A stretch of 14,961 nt of DNA, from assembly GCF_050459865.1 (NCBI RefSeq), contig NZ_JBCMNM010000121.1:1-14961 (forward strand). Reading direction: 5' to 3'. The notes under the pieces are model-generated. The model saw only the letters and a list, made by a program, of their open reading frames with translations. It did not search any database and was not told the origin of the DNA. This stretch comes from Rummeliibacillus pycnus_B. Lineage in GTDB: Bacteria; Bacillota; Bacilli; Bacillales_A; Planococcaceae. The position numbers were made by a program, and so were the translations under genes. How positions within the stretch are numbered: position 1 is the first letter of the stretch; every line of letters begins with the position of its first letter. Positions 6,715-14,058 of this stretch are shown here, in pieces.

Positions 6715-8445
6715 TTAACTTAATTTTCTCTCCATCACTGTAATCATTGCATTTTTTAATTTTTTTAGCTGTTCATTTGCTGCTTCCTCTGATTCACATT
6801 TTACACCAATATAGTATTTGATTTTCGGTTCTGTTCCGCTTGGACGAACACAAACCCAAGAGTTATCTTCCAAGATATACTTTAATACATTGGATTTTGG
6901 CAATGTAATTTTCTCGCTAGGGGAATGATCAGTATATGAAATCATTTGAGTATAATAATCTTGAATACTTAAGACATGAAATTCACCAATTTTTTCTAAA
7001 GGATGCTCACGAAGCTCTGCTAAAGCATTTTTTATTGATTTTGCTCCTTCAATTCCTTTTTTTGTAATAGATACAAGTGTTTCTTTGTAATAACCATGTT
7101 CTTTATACAATACTTGTAAGACATCTAAAAGCGATTTGCCTTGTTTTTTGTAATATGCAGCTGCTTCCGTTAATAATAGGATTGCTTGATTTGCATCTTT
7201 GTCTCGGGCAAATGCTTTGTATAAATAGCCGTAACTTTCTTCGTACCCAAAAAGGAATTGATATTCACCTGTTTTATTGTACTCTTCTATTTTTTCACCT
7301 ATGAATTTGAATCCTGTTAAGACATTTTCTGTACTGATACCAAAATAATTGGCGATTGATTGTCCAAAATCGGAGGTAACGATTGTTTTTACAATCCGTC
7401 CGTTTTCAGGTAATACACTGAATTCCTCCAAACGGGTGAGTACATAATAGAGCATGATTGCACCAGTTTGATTCCCCGTTAACAGTTGATACGAATCTCC
7501 TTCTTTGACTGCTACACCTAATCTATCACCATCAGGATCAATTGCAAGAAGTAGGTCTGCTTCAATTTCTAGTCCATCTCGTATTGCGTATTCAAACGCA
7601 GTCTGTTCTTCAGGATTTGCAGAAATGACCGTTGGAAAATCGCCATCCGGATTAAATTGCTCTTGAACAATATGCATTCCTTTGAATTGCAATCGTTCGA
7701 ATATCTGTTGAACTGTGTATCCAGAAATACCATGTAGTGGTGAAAATATTACTTGTAATTCTGTCGTTTTGAAAAGTGATGCATCAAGTGGAATTGTTAT
7801 CAGTTCATTAAAATACTCTTCATCTAATTCATTTGTGATGAGTTGAATCAAACCACTTTTTAGGTATTCATTAAAATCGCCCGTTGTTAATTGAAGCTCA
7901 TCTCCTACTTTTGCTACATAAGAAATTACATCTTCACCAGCTTGCAAATTTAATTGGGCTCCATCATCCCCGTACACTTTATATCCATTATATTCTGGAG
8001 GATTGTGGCTAGCAGTTATCATCACACCCATAAACGTTTGAAGTTTTCTAACAGAAAAAGATAGCTGCGGTGTTGTACGGCAATCTTTATATAAATAGGT
8101 TTTTATACCGTTCTGTGCAAGGGTTGTAGCTGTTTCAATCGCAAATTCTTTTGACATTCGACGACTATCAAAAGATATCACTACTCCTTGATTTGCTTTT
8201 TCTTGACCGAATGTTTGAATATAATCAGCAATCCCTTTTGTTGCTTTTCGAATGGTAAAAAGATTTAAGCGATTTGTACCTGCGCCCATTTCTCCACGCA
8301 TTCCACCTGTTCCAAAAGATAAAGTCTTACCAAAAGTATCTTCTTTTTTAGACTCATCATTAGCCATTTTATGTAAATCTATTCTTAAATCTTCAGGTAG
8401 ATCCTTTGTTTTCTGCCACTTATCAAATGCTTCTTGATATTTCAT
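6715..8445 (-). CDS. pgcA: Alpha-phosphoglucomutase
   Basis: This 576-residue enzyme interconverts glucose 1-phosphate and glucose 6-phosphate, feeding UDP-glucose for glycolipid anchors, teichoic acid glucosylation and exopolysaccharide. All four alpha-D-phosphohexomutase motifs are present: active-site Ser146 in TASHNP (144-149), metal loop DPDGDR (303-308), sugar-binding GYEESYGY (400-407) and phosphate-binding RPSGTEPKIKYY (534-545). Length and motif wording fit Bacillus PgcA (YhxB) rather than the shorter GlmM. The ATG at 8445 has AGAGGTG 5 nt upstream. A GNAT gene follows 60 nt downstream. The gene is divergent from the exonuclease-like gene and shares a 275-bp intergenic region with it. 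Phosphomannomutase activity is a possible side reaction, since the family is often dual-specific. Confidence 0.95.
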   Translation of the reverse strand: MKYQEAFDKWQKTKDLPEDLRIDLHKMANDESKKEDTFGKTLSFGTGGMRGEMGAGTNRLNLFTIRKATKGIADYIQTFGQEKANQGVVISFDSRRMSKEFAIETATTLAQNGIKTYLYKDCRTTPQLSFSVRKLQTFMGVMITASHNPPEYNGYKVYGDDGAQLNLQAGEDVISYVAKVGDELQLTTGDFNEYLKSGLIQLITNELDEEYFNELITIPLDASLFKTTELQVIFSPLHGISGYTVQQIFERLQFKGMHIVQEQFNPDGDFPTVISANPEEQTAFEYAIRDGLEIEADLLLAIDPDGDRLGVAVKEGDSYQLLTGNQTGAIMLYYVLTRLEEFSVLPENGRIVKTIVTSDFGQSIANYFGISTENVLTGFKFIGEKIEEYNKTGEYQFLFGYEESYGYLYKAFARDKDANQAILLLTEAAAYYKKQGKSLLDVLQVLYKEHGYYKETLVSITKKGIEGAKSIKNALAELREHPLEKIGEFHVLSIQDYYTQMISYTDHSPSEKITLPKSNVLKYILEDNSWVCVRPSGTEPKIKYYIGVKCESEEAANEQLKKLKNAMITVMERKLS

Positions 8446-8720
8446 ATAAACACCTCTAATATTTATCTCACTATTTTATAGTTTAATTTATGCTTAACAA
8501 CTTGTAAAAAATCAGAGAGTTTAGCATTACCCTGAATTATTTACTAAAGTAAATTTAATCATTTTAACTTCATTTGCCATTGAAGATGTTTATGAAAAAT
8601 AATCTGGGATTAATTCCTTGTTACTTTTGTATATGTTATTTTCTCAAGAGAAATGCAACTTCAATTAATAGAGTATACTGATATAATAAACTGTAGTATA
8701 GATTTTCAGGAGGAAGTCAT
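8446..8720. other. Divergent intergenic region with promoters for pgcA and the exonuclease-like gene
   Basis: This 275-bp AT-rich stretch holds no open frame of note. Near its right end is a good extended -10 for the plus-strand gene. For pgcA only a weak -10-like TATAAA (8480-8475) is visible, without a matched -35. A short 7-bp dyad ATTTACT/AGTAAAT with a 2-nt spacer lies at 8539-8554 in the middle and could be an operator. Nothing else was recognised. Confidence 0.5.
8660..8687 (+). promoter_or_regulatory. Extended -10 promoter of the exonuclease-BRCT gene
   Basis: A consensus -10 TATAAT (8682-8687) is preceded by TGA at 8679-8681, giving the extended TGnTATAAT form. The -35 is weak (TTCAAT, 8660-8665, 16-bp spacer), as is common with an extended -10. 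Transcription would start near 8694, about 27 nt before the TTG start. Confidence 0.6.
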
Positions 8721-9542
8721 TTGGATTTTATTGCATTAGAAATCGAAACAGCAAATCAGTGGCCAGATAGTATTTGTTCAATTGGGCTTGTCAAAGTCAG
8801 AGAAAACATGATTGTCGATTCACTTTTCTCTTATATTAACCCAAAGCAAACATTTGACGAATTTCATATATCACAGCACGGTATTACGGAAGATATGGTC
8901 CATCTTTCACCAACATTTAAAGAGTTTTATCCAGAATTAAATAAGTGGCTGACAAATGAAATTGTCATTGGTTATTATAGTGAATTTGATCAATTAGTTT
9001 TAGAAGAATCTTGTTTGTCTATTGATCAACTTGTTCCATACTGTCATTTTGGTTCTATACTTACATTTGCCAAAAATAAATTAACAAAAGAGCGCCATTT
9101 CTCATTACCTACGCTTGCACATTTGTTTGATATCAGATTAGAACTTGAACGAGCTGAAATTATTGCTCACCTTGTATTGGACTTTGAAAAAAGATTTGAA
9201 GGTTTTTCACTTCTTCAACTAACCAAACCTGCAAAAATTATTCCTTCTAATGGAACAACTATTACATCTTCATCGTACTTTAAAGGTAAAAATATTGTCT
9301 TTACGGGTGGCCTGGAAGGTTTATCAAGATCAATGGCTGCCAAAAAGATACGAACTCTCGGAGGGGTTTTTAGCAATACTGTAACAAAACAAACGGATAT
9401 TCTAATTGTAAGTAATAGTAGTTGGGCTAGAGTTGAAAAGGGTCAGAAAAGTTCAAAGCTTACTAAAGCTGAACAACTTCAATCAATGGGTAATGCAATT
9501 GAAATTATTCAAGAAGAAAAAATTTGTCATCATTTAAAATAA
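8721..9542 (+). CDS. DnaQ-like exonuclease-fold protein with C-terminal BRCT domain, catalytic residues degenerate
   Basis: This 273-residue protein is the only gene on the plus strand. Residues 1-160 follow the DEDDh 3'-5' exonuclease fold of DNA polymerase III epsilon (FIALEIETAN at the N-terminus, HGIT at 53-56, GYYSEFDQLVL at 84-94). Residues 187-272 are a BRCT domain (FKGKNIVFTGGLEG, then LGGVFSNTVTKQTDILIV). The usual D-x-E of motif I is E-x-E (Glu7, Glu9). Asp90 of motif II is kept. Motif III, normally HxAxxDA, reads ERAEIIA (143-149), so the His and Asp are lost. Nuclease activity is therefore doubtful; a DNA-binding or scaffolding role is possible. The TTG start at 8721 follows AGGAGG by 7 nt, and no ATG offers a better start. 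It is monocistronic, with a strong promoter and a terminator at 9669-9704. Confidence 0.85.
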   Translation: MDFIALEIETANQWPDSICSIGLVKVRENMIVDSLFSYINPKQTFDEFHISQHGITEDMVHLSPTFKEFYPELNKWLTNEIVIGYYSEFDQLVLEESCLSIDQLVPYCHFGSILTFAKNKLTKERHFSLPTLAHLFDIRLELERAEIIAHLVLDFEKRFEGFSLLQLTKPAKIIPSNGTTITSSSYFKGKNIVFTGGLEGLSRSMAAKKIRTLGGVFSNTVTKQTDILIVSNSSWARVEKGQKSSKLTKAEQLQSMGNAIEIIQEEKICHHLK

Positions 9543-9668
9543 ATATGATTAATTGGATAAACGAAAGCATCTCCCATAAAGAACGGGTCGATTTTGAAGT
9601 ACAAAACCTGAATTCGTGACCGTTTTAGCAAAACAATTAGTAAGTATATCATTATTAAATTTGCATAC

Positions 9669-9704
9669 AAAAAAAGCAATGGATTCGATTTCCATTGCTT
9701 TTTT
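9669..9704. terminator. Bidirectional intrinsic terminator between convergent genes
   Basis: GCAATGGA (9676-9683) and TCCATTGC (9691-9698) form an 8-bp stem around a 7-nt loop. They are flanked by A7 on the left (9669-9675) and T6 on the right (9699-9704), so each strand gives a hairpin followed by a U-tract. It lies between the convergent exonuclease-like and DUF4367-like genes and can end transcripts from both. Confidence 0.93.
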
Positions 9705-9731
9705 CGGTCTGTTAATCACCTTTTGAAAATG

Positions 9732-10214
9732 TTATTTCATTGACCTTGCGATTTCTAACATTCTTTCTTTCGGTAATCTTGAACTATTCATTTCTACATA
9801 AGTGCCATTTTGGACCCAATTAAGTAAGCCACCAGTAATCGTATCACCGTTTTTATCTACTTCACCACTCTCTTCCCATCCCTGAAAATAACCCTTGTTA
9901 CCATTAATATCTACCTGTTGAGCATAGGGAAAATCGTCTTTGAATAAATGAAAACCCAATCTCTGATGAATACCGACCATCAGCTTGGTATCCTTGCTGT
10001 CCATATAATGTAGCATTATCCAAGGAGATGTTTTGGTATCTAATGTCCAATCTTCAGGAATATTTGTAGGAGTCAAAAGGGTAAAGTCAACTTCTTTCTT
10101 TATTTCTGAGATAGTTTTACTGTTGTGATTATACTTAATTTCTTTAGCGGAAATTATGTTCGGATAAGAATACAAAAAGATTAGGATAACGAATAAACGA
10201 ATAAGGAATGTCAA
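9732..10214 (-). CDS. Secreted protein with DUF4367-like C-terminal domain
   Basis: This 160-residue protein has an N-terminal signal peptide (hydrophobic core at about 4-20, probable cleavage after Ala23 in NIISA-KE). It has no lipobox cysteine, so it should be exported, or remain anchored if uncleaved. The mature part starts with a charged linker. The C-terminus (about 95-159: GYFQGWEESGE, GGLLNWVQNGTYVEMNSS, KERMLEIARSM) resembles the DUF4367 domain, often found outside the membrane at the end of Bacillus anti-sigma-like or stress proteins. No function is known for it. The start is TTG 10214, with GGAGG 7 nt upstream. It lies 111 nt after the MerR gene on the same strand with no hairpin seen between, so read-through from MerR is possible. 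Confidence 0.7.
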   Translation of the reverse strand: MTFLIRLFVILIFLYSYPNIISAKEIKYNHNSKTISEIKKEVDFTLLTPTNIPEDWTLDTKTSPWIMLHYMDSKDTKLMVGIHQRLGFHLFKDDFPYAQQVDINGNKGYFQGWEESGEVDKNGDTITGGLLNWVQNGTYVEMNSSRLPKERMLEIARSMK

Positions 10215-10325
10215 TTAACTACCTCCACTCAATTGGAAATTCAGGTTGTAGTATCCCCTAAACGGTCAATTTTTATTAAATCATTCTTAATGTAATAGAG
10301 AACATGTCTAAAATGAAGCAAATCA

Positions 10326-11156
10326 TTAATGAAGGGGCAATGGATGTACTTTTATACGAATTTCTTTTAGCCATTCTTCTGAATGATTTGAGATACTGCC
10401 ATCAACAATTTTACGTATATATAAAGGCCCTTCTGTTTGATAGTTGTGTACTTTAATAAAACGCAAAATTTTATCTATGTATCGAGATTCTTCATCCAAT
10501 TTTTCTCTCCAGCGTAAAACTGCGAAATCTCCTTCATCAATATGGGTTATCATATCCAATTGCTTATGCATTGGCTGATCCACTAATAAAAAGATTCCAT
10601 CGTAAGAAGGTTCTTTATAATTTCGATCTTCAATTTCCATTAAATAACCGGCGTTCCCAATTACAATGGGTACAATTTGTTCATAATGATTCTTTAATTG
10701 ACGAAGTTCTGATTCAATTTCTTTCAAAGAACCAACTTTTTTATTCACCTGAATAATACTGTGTGATTCATGGTGTTCAATATATGGTTTTCCAATATTA
10801 GTGTCATCTTTTGTATTTTCAAGCTCCGTAACACGCGAAAACAAGCCTTGCTCAATTCGCTTTAATACTTCAATTTTCTCACGTGTGATTCTTCTAATAT
10901 TCTCTAGAATAGAAATAAAATCATCTAAACTGCGGTTTTCTAATTGTTTTTTTATGTCTCTAAGAGGGACACCCATCATTTTCAGATATAAAATAATATC
11001 TAATTCTTTAAATTGTTCTATAGAATAATAGCGATAACCAGTAGCTGTATCTACATCAAATGGCCGAAACAACCCAATCTCATCATAATAACGAAGCGTT
11101 TTAATCGATATATTATTCAGTCTCGCCATTTGCCCAATGGAAAATTTATTTTTCAT
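10326..11156 (-). CDS. MerR-family transcription regulator, BmrR/BltR type
   Basis: This 276-residue regulator has an N-terminal winged helix (FSIGQMARLNNISIKTLRYYDEIGLFRP, 5-32; TGYRYYS, 39-45), a dimerising coiled coil at about 76-115 (LDDFISILENIRRITREKIEVLKRIEQ), and a C-terminal GyrI-like effector domain (about 125-275). The length matches BmrR and BltR, which activate multidrug efflux genes when bound to lipophilic cations. The protein has no cysteine, which excludes metal- or thiol-sensing MerR types. The ATG has AGAGGA 6 nt upstream. No efflux pump gene is adjacent, unlike bmr or blt. Its own promoter has the 19-bp spacer expected for MerR activation, so autoregulation is likely. The DUF4367-like gene downstream may be a target through read-through. 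Confidence 0.9.
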   Translation of the reverse strand: MKNKFSIGQMARLNNISIKTLRYYDEIGLFRPFDVDTATGYRYYSIEQFKELDIILYLKMMGVPLRDIKKQLENRSLDDFISILENIRRITREKIEVLKRIEQGLFSRVTELENTKDDTNIGKPYIEHHESHSIIQVNKKVGSLKEIESELRQLKNHYEQIVPIVIGNAGYLMEIEDRNYKEPSYDGIFLLVDQPMHKQLDMITHIDEGDFAVLRWREKLDEESRYIDKILRFIKVHNYQTEGPLYIRKIVDGSISNHSEEWLKEIRIKVHPLPLH

Positions 11157-11190
11157 GAATTGTCCTCTTTCTTAATCACTTATTACATAT

Positions 11191-11221
11191 ATTATAAAAT
11201 ATTTCCAACAATAATTGACAA
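11191..11221 (-). promoter_or_regulatory. MerR-type promoter with 19-bp spacer
   Basis: On the minus strand TTGTCA (11221-11216, 5/6 to consensus) and TATAAT (11196-11191, 6/6) are separated by 19 bp rather than 17. MerR-family activators work by twisting promoters with exactly this overlong spacer. Transcription would start near 11184, about 28 nt before the merR ATG. An AT-rich 8-bp inverted repeat AAAATATT/AATATTTT (11196-11203, 11220-11227) spans the element but is not centred in the spacer. Confidence 0.65.
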
Positions 11222-11306
11222 TATTTTCTGTATTTTTATCAAATTTTCTTTTTAATTCTCCGCGATTACGAAGAAAAAGTTTGGAGTAGTTATTGGTAAA
11301 TTCCAT

Positions 11307-11342
11307 AAAAAAAGAGCAAAGAGAAAATTCATCTCCCTGCTC
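11307..11342 (-). terminator. Intrinsic terminator of the tetR-ABC-osmC operon
   Basis: On the minus strand GAGCAGGGAGA (11342-11332) pairs with TCTCTTTGCTC (11324-11314), an 11-bp stem with two G-U pairs and a 7-nt loop. Seven T residues follow (11313-11307). It begins 14 nt after the OsmC stop and ends the five-gene operon before the merR promoter. Confidence 0.9.
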
Positions 11343-11356
11343 ATCTTATGAAATTC

Positions 11357-11779
11357 TTATTCGAACGGTACATTTTCACCATTCAAAATGAGTAAATGTG
11401 TGATATCAGCTTTTAGCGATGCGGATACTGCACAATATTTTTCTTCCCCTAATTTAATCGCTCTCCACACTTTATGTGCGTCGATATCGCCATCGACTTT
11501 AAAAGTTAGATTTGCTGCAGTAAAAGCAGTTGGCATTTCTTCACGGCGAGTACCATCTACTACGATCTCTAGATTTGTGATTTTATCTAAATGTGGTTTC
11601 AAAATCATCGTTACATCAATTCCGATACAACCTGCTAATGAGCTTAGAAGCATTTCAGTAGGTGTTGGTGCTTGGCCTTCTCCACCATAATTTGCAGTTG
11701 CATCCATAGCCATTTTATATCCAGATGCACCTATTGCTTCAAATGCACGACCACCTTGCCATTTTGCTGTGATTTGCAT
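11357..11779 (-). CDS. OsmC-family peroxiredoxin-like protein
   Basis: This 140-residue cytoplasmic protein belongs to the OsmC/Ohr thiol peroxidases, which reduce organic hydroperoxides. The two conserved cysteines are present: Cys51 in SLAGCIGIDV (peroxidatic) and Cys116 in EEKYCAVSASL (resolving). GGEGQAPTPTEMLLSSLAGC (32-51) is the family helix. The frame is open to an ATG at 11803, but that start would place AAGGAGG inside the coding sequence. That motif (11794-11788) lies 8 nt before ATG 11779, which is therefore the start. The motif also overlaps the stop codon of the ATPase gene, so the two are tightly coupled. Placement as the last gene of an amino-acid importer operon is noteworthy and suggests a link between the imported compound and peroxide or thiol stress. 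Confidence 0.9.
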   Translation of the reverse strand: MQITAKWQGGRAFEAIGASGYKMAMDATANYGGEGQAPTPTEMLLSSLAGCIGIDVTMILKPHLDKITNLEIVVDGTRREEMPTAFTAANLTFKVDGDIDAHKVWRAIKLGEEKYCAVSASLKADITHLLILNGENVPFE

Positions 11780-11792
11780 ATATATTTCCTCC

Positions 11793-12539
11793 TTAGAATT
11801 CATTTACCTGTTGCAAGAATTGTTGTGCTCTTGCGGTTTGTGGGTGTTCAAAAAATGCTTTAGGTTCAGCATCTTCTACAATGACACCATCTGCCATAAA
11901 TAGAACACGATCTGCGACATTCTTCGCGAAGTTCATCTCATGCGTCACAATTATCATTGTCATGCCTTCTTCTGCTAAACTTTTCATTACTTTTAGTACT
12001 TCACCGACTAGTTCTGGATCAAGCGCTGAAGTGGGTTCGTCAAATAGCATCAGTTGCGGTTCCATAGCTAAAGCTCTTGCAATTGCTACACGTTGTTGTT
12101 GGCCACCTGAAAGTTGAGATGGATAGCTATCTTCTTTTTCTGATAATCCAACTCTTTTCAATAAATCAGATGCAATCTGATGAGCTTGGTCTTTTCGCAT
12201 TTTCTTTACAACTAAAAGTGCTTCCATGACATTTTCTACAACAGTTTTATGTGGATACAGGTTAAATTGCTGGAACACCATGCCCGTTTCTTGTCGAATT
12301 GCATAAATAGCCTTTTGCAATTCCTTTTTTGGTGCTTTCGCATCGATTTCATGTCCAATTACAGAGATTTTGCCCTCAGTAATTTTTTCTAATCCATTGA
12401 TACATCTTAAAAATGTACTCTTACCAGAACCACTCGGTCCAATAACAGCTACTACTTGATGTGCAGGAATGGATAAAGTTAAATTCTTTAACACTTCATT
12501 ACTACCATAACTTTTGTATAGTTGTTGAATTTCTATCAA
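11793..12539 (-). CDS. Polar amino acid ABC transporter ATPase (GlnQ/TcyC-like)
   Basis: This 248-residue ATPase energises the importer. It has Walker A GPSGSGKST (34-42), Q-loop Gln90, signature LSGGQQQR (143-150), Walker B LMLFDE (163-168) and His200. Length and motifs match the polar amino acid (PAAT) group: GlnQ, ArtP, TcyC. An in-frame GTG at 12548 lies inside the ribosome binding site AGGAGGTG (12553-12546), so the start is placed at TTG 12539, 6 nt after it. That binding site overlaps the TAG stop of the permease gene, a compact coupling. The OsmC gene follows. The C-terminus ends shortly after the family's EHPQTARAQQFL segment, so no regulatory domain is present. Confidence 0.93.
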   Translation of the reverse strand: MIEIQQLYKSYGSNEVLKNLTLSIPAHQVVAVIGPSGSGKSTFLRCINGLEKITEGKISVIGHEIDAKAPKKELQKAIYAIRQETGMVFQQFNLYPHKTVVENVMEALLVVKKMRKDQAHQIASDLLKRVGLSEKEDSYPSQLSGGQQQRVAIARALAMEPQLMLFDEPTSALDPELVGEVLKVMKSLAEEGMTMIIVTHEMNFAKNVADRVLFMADGVIVEDAEPKAFFEHPQTARAQQFLQQVNEF

Positions 12540-12551
12540 TTTCCGCACCTC

Positions 12552-13193
12552 CTAGTAAACCGATAAGCGTTTTTCAATTTTATTTAATATAAAAGTAAAG
12601 AATGTACTCATTACCCAATACATAATACCGATTGAAAGATAAAACGGCATATACACGTAATATTGAGCAACTAATAGTTGTGCTGAACGCATTAACTCTG
12701 TTACTGCTATAACAGAAACTAAAGATGTTTCTTTTAACATACCGACAAATGTATTACCTAGTGGCGGAATCGCATAACGAATTGCTTGCGGAATAATGAT
12801 TCGAGTCATAGCTTGTCTCTCTGTCATTCCTGTTGCTAGAGCAGCCTCTGTTTGTCCTTTTGGTACAGATTGAATAGCTCCACGGAATGCTTCTGACACA
12901 TATGCACCAATATTAATACTTAAAGCAATATAAGCTGCTGTTAATGGGCCAAGCTCAATACCATAATCTACCAATCCATAATAGACAATAACGATTTGTA
13001 CAAGCGGTGGTGTTCCTCGAATAATTGAAACATAGACTCTTGCAATATTACGCAGAAAGCGATTGCCCTTAATTCGAGCAATCGCAGCAAGTAAGCCTAT
13101 TATTAAGCCAAAGAACATGGATACCACTGTAATCAGTAAAGTGTAATATGCCCCTTTTAATAGAAAGGGGATATTTTCAATGACTAAATCCAT
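12552..13193 (-). CDS. Polar amino acid ABC transporter permease (HisM/TcyB-like)
   Basis: This 213-residue inner-membrane permease has about five hydrophobic segments (8-38, 52-76, 82-100, 140-175 in part, 182-204). The cytoplasmic EAA loop EAALATGMTERQAMTRIIIPQAI (116-138) docks on the ATPase. IRGTPPLVQIVIVYYG (58-73) is the usual HisM/GlnP family signature. Only one permease gene is present, so it should act as a homodimer, as with TcyB or GlnP. The ATG has a moderate ribosome binding site (GTAGGAAA). It lies 18 nt after the binding protein gene and 12 nt before the ATPase start. Amino-acid specificity cannot be read from the permease. Confidence 0.92.
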   Translation of the reverse strand: MDLVIENIPFLLKGAYYTLLITVVSMFFGLIIGLLAAIARIKGNRFLRNIARVYVSIIRGTPPLVQIVIVYYGLVDYGIELGPLTAAYIALSINIGAYVSEAFRGAIQSVPKGQTEAALATGMTERQAMTRIIIPQAIRYAIPPLGNTFVGMLKETSLVSVIAVTELMRSAQLLVAQYYVYMPFYLSIGIMYWVMSTFFTFILNKIEKRLSVY

Positions 13194-13211
13194 GTGTGTT
13201 TCCTACTTTCT

Positions 13212-14042
13212 TTATTCTGCTGGTGGTTCTTCACCAAACCATTTTACAAAGATTTTCTTATAAGTACCATCATTTTTCATATCTTCAATTGCTTTGTTAA
13301 TCGCTTTAACTAATTTTGGATTCCCTTTTTTAACAGCAACCGCAGCTTTATCTGCTTTAATTGGATCTCCAACAGCTTTAATTTTAAAGCCATTTTGTTC
13401 AACGATTGGTTTTAATGCATAGACATTATTGATTGTAGCATCGATACGACCAGCATCTAAGTCTTTTAGAGTCGTGATAACATCATCATATGTGTTGATT
13501 TTGAAATCGCCAACTTTTGGCATCAAGTCATTACGTAAATAAGTTTCATCATTTGTACCAAGACCTACACCAATTGTTTTACCTTTGAAGTCTGCAGTTG
13601 ATTTGATGCTGTTGTTATCTGCTTTAACAATAGCTTTTACTTCGTTTGTAATATATGGGTCTGAAAAGTCAATCGCTTTTTTACGTTCATCTGTAATCGT
13701 CACTTGGCTGACAAGTACATCAAATTTACCTTGTTGTAATCCTGGGATTAAACCTGAGAAATCTTGTGCAACAAATTTTGCTTTTACATTCATACGTTTT
13801 GCAATTTCTTTTGCAATATCTACATCGAAACCAGTATATTGTTTATCCTTGCCCATAAAGTTGTATGGTGCATATGTCCCCATTATACCGACTGTCATTT
13901 CTCCATGATCTTGGATATTTTGTAATTGATCTGTATAGTTGTTACCGTGTTTGACATCTTTTTTAGCACCCATACTTCCACATGCGCTAAGTAGAAGAAC
14001 TGCTACGGCAACAAAGCTTAATAACCATTTTGCTTTTTTCAC
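13212..14042 (-). CDS. Amino acid ABC transporter substrate-binding lipoprotein
   Basis: This 276-residue family 3 solute-binding protein is anchored outside the cell by lipid on Cys21. The signal peptide has positive N-terminus MKKAKW, a hydrophobic core at about 7-17 and lipobox LSAC (18-21). Family markers are GTYAPYNFMGKDKQYTGFDVDIAKEIAKRM (55-84), FDVLVSQVTITDERKKAIDFSDPYI (about 108-132) and a closing DGTYKKIFVKWFGE. The start is GTG 14042, with AGGAGGAT 5 nt upstream. It lies 16 nt after the TetR gene, as the first structural gene of the importer operon. The ligand may be a polar amino acid; cystine or another sulfur compound is attractive because of the OsmC partner, but I cannot confirm it from binding residues. 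Confidence 0.93.
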   Translation of the reverse strand: MKKAKWLLSFVAVAVLLLSACGSMGAKKDVKHGNNYTDQLQNIQDHGEMTVGIMGTYAPYNFMGKDKQYTGFDVDIAKEIAKRMNVKAKFVAQDFSGLIPGLQQGKFDVLVSQVTITDERKKAIDFSDPYITNEVKAIVKADNNSIKSTADFKGKTIGVGLGTNDETYLRNDLMPKVGDFKINTYDDVITTLKDLDAGRIDATINNVYALKPIVEQNGFKIKAVGDPIKADKAAVAVKKGNPKLVKAINKAIEDMKNDGTYKKIFVKWFGEEPPAE

Positions 14043-14058
14043 TTTTTATCCTCCTATT

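Noticed and set aside
9545..9619. A 24-codon ATG frame just after the exonuclease-BRCT gene
   Set aside because: It has no ribosome binding site, no recognisable motif and lies in the transcript tail before the terminator; chance is the best explanation.
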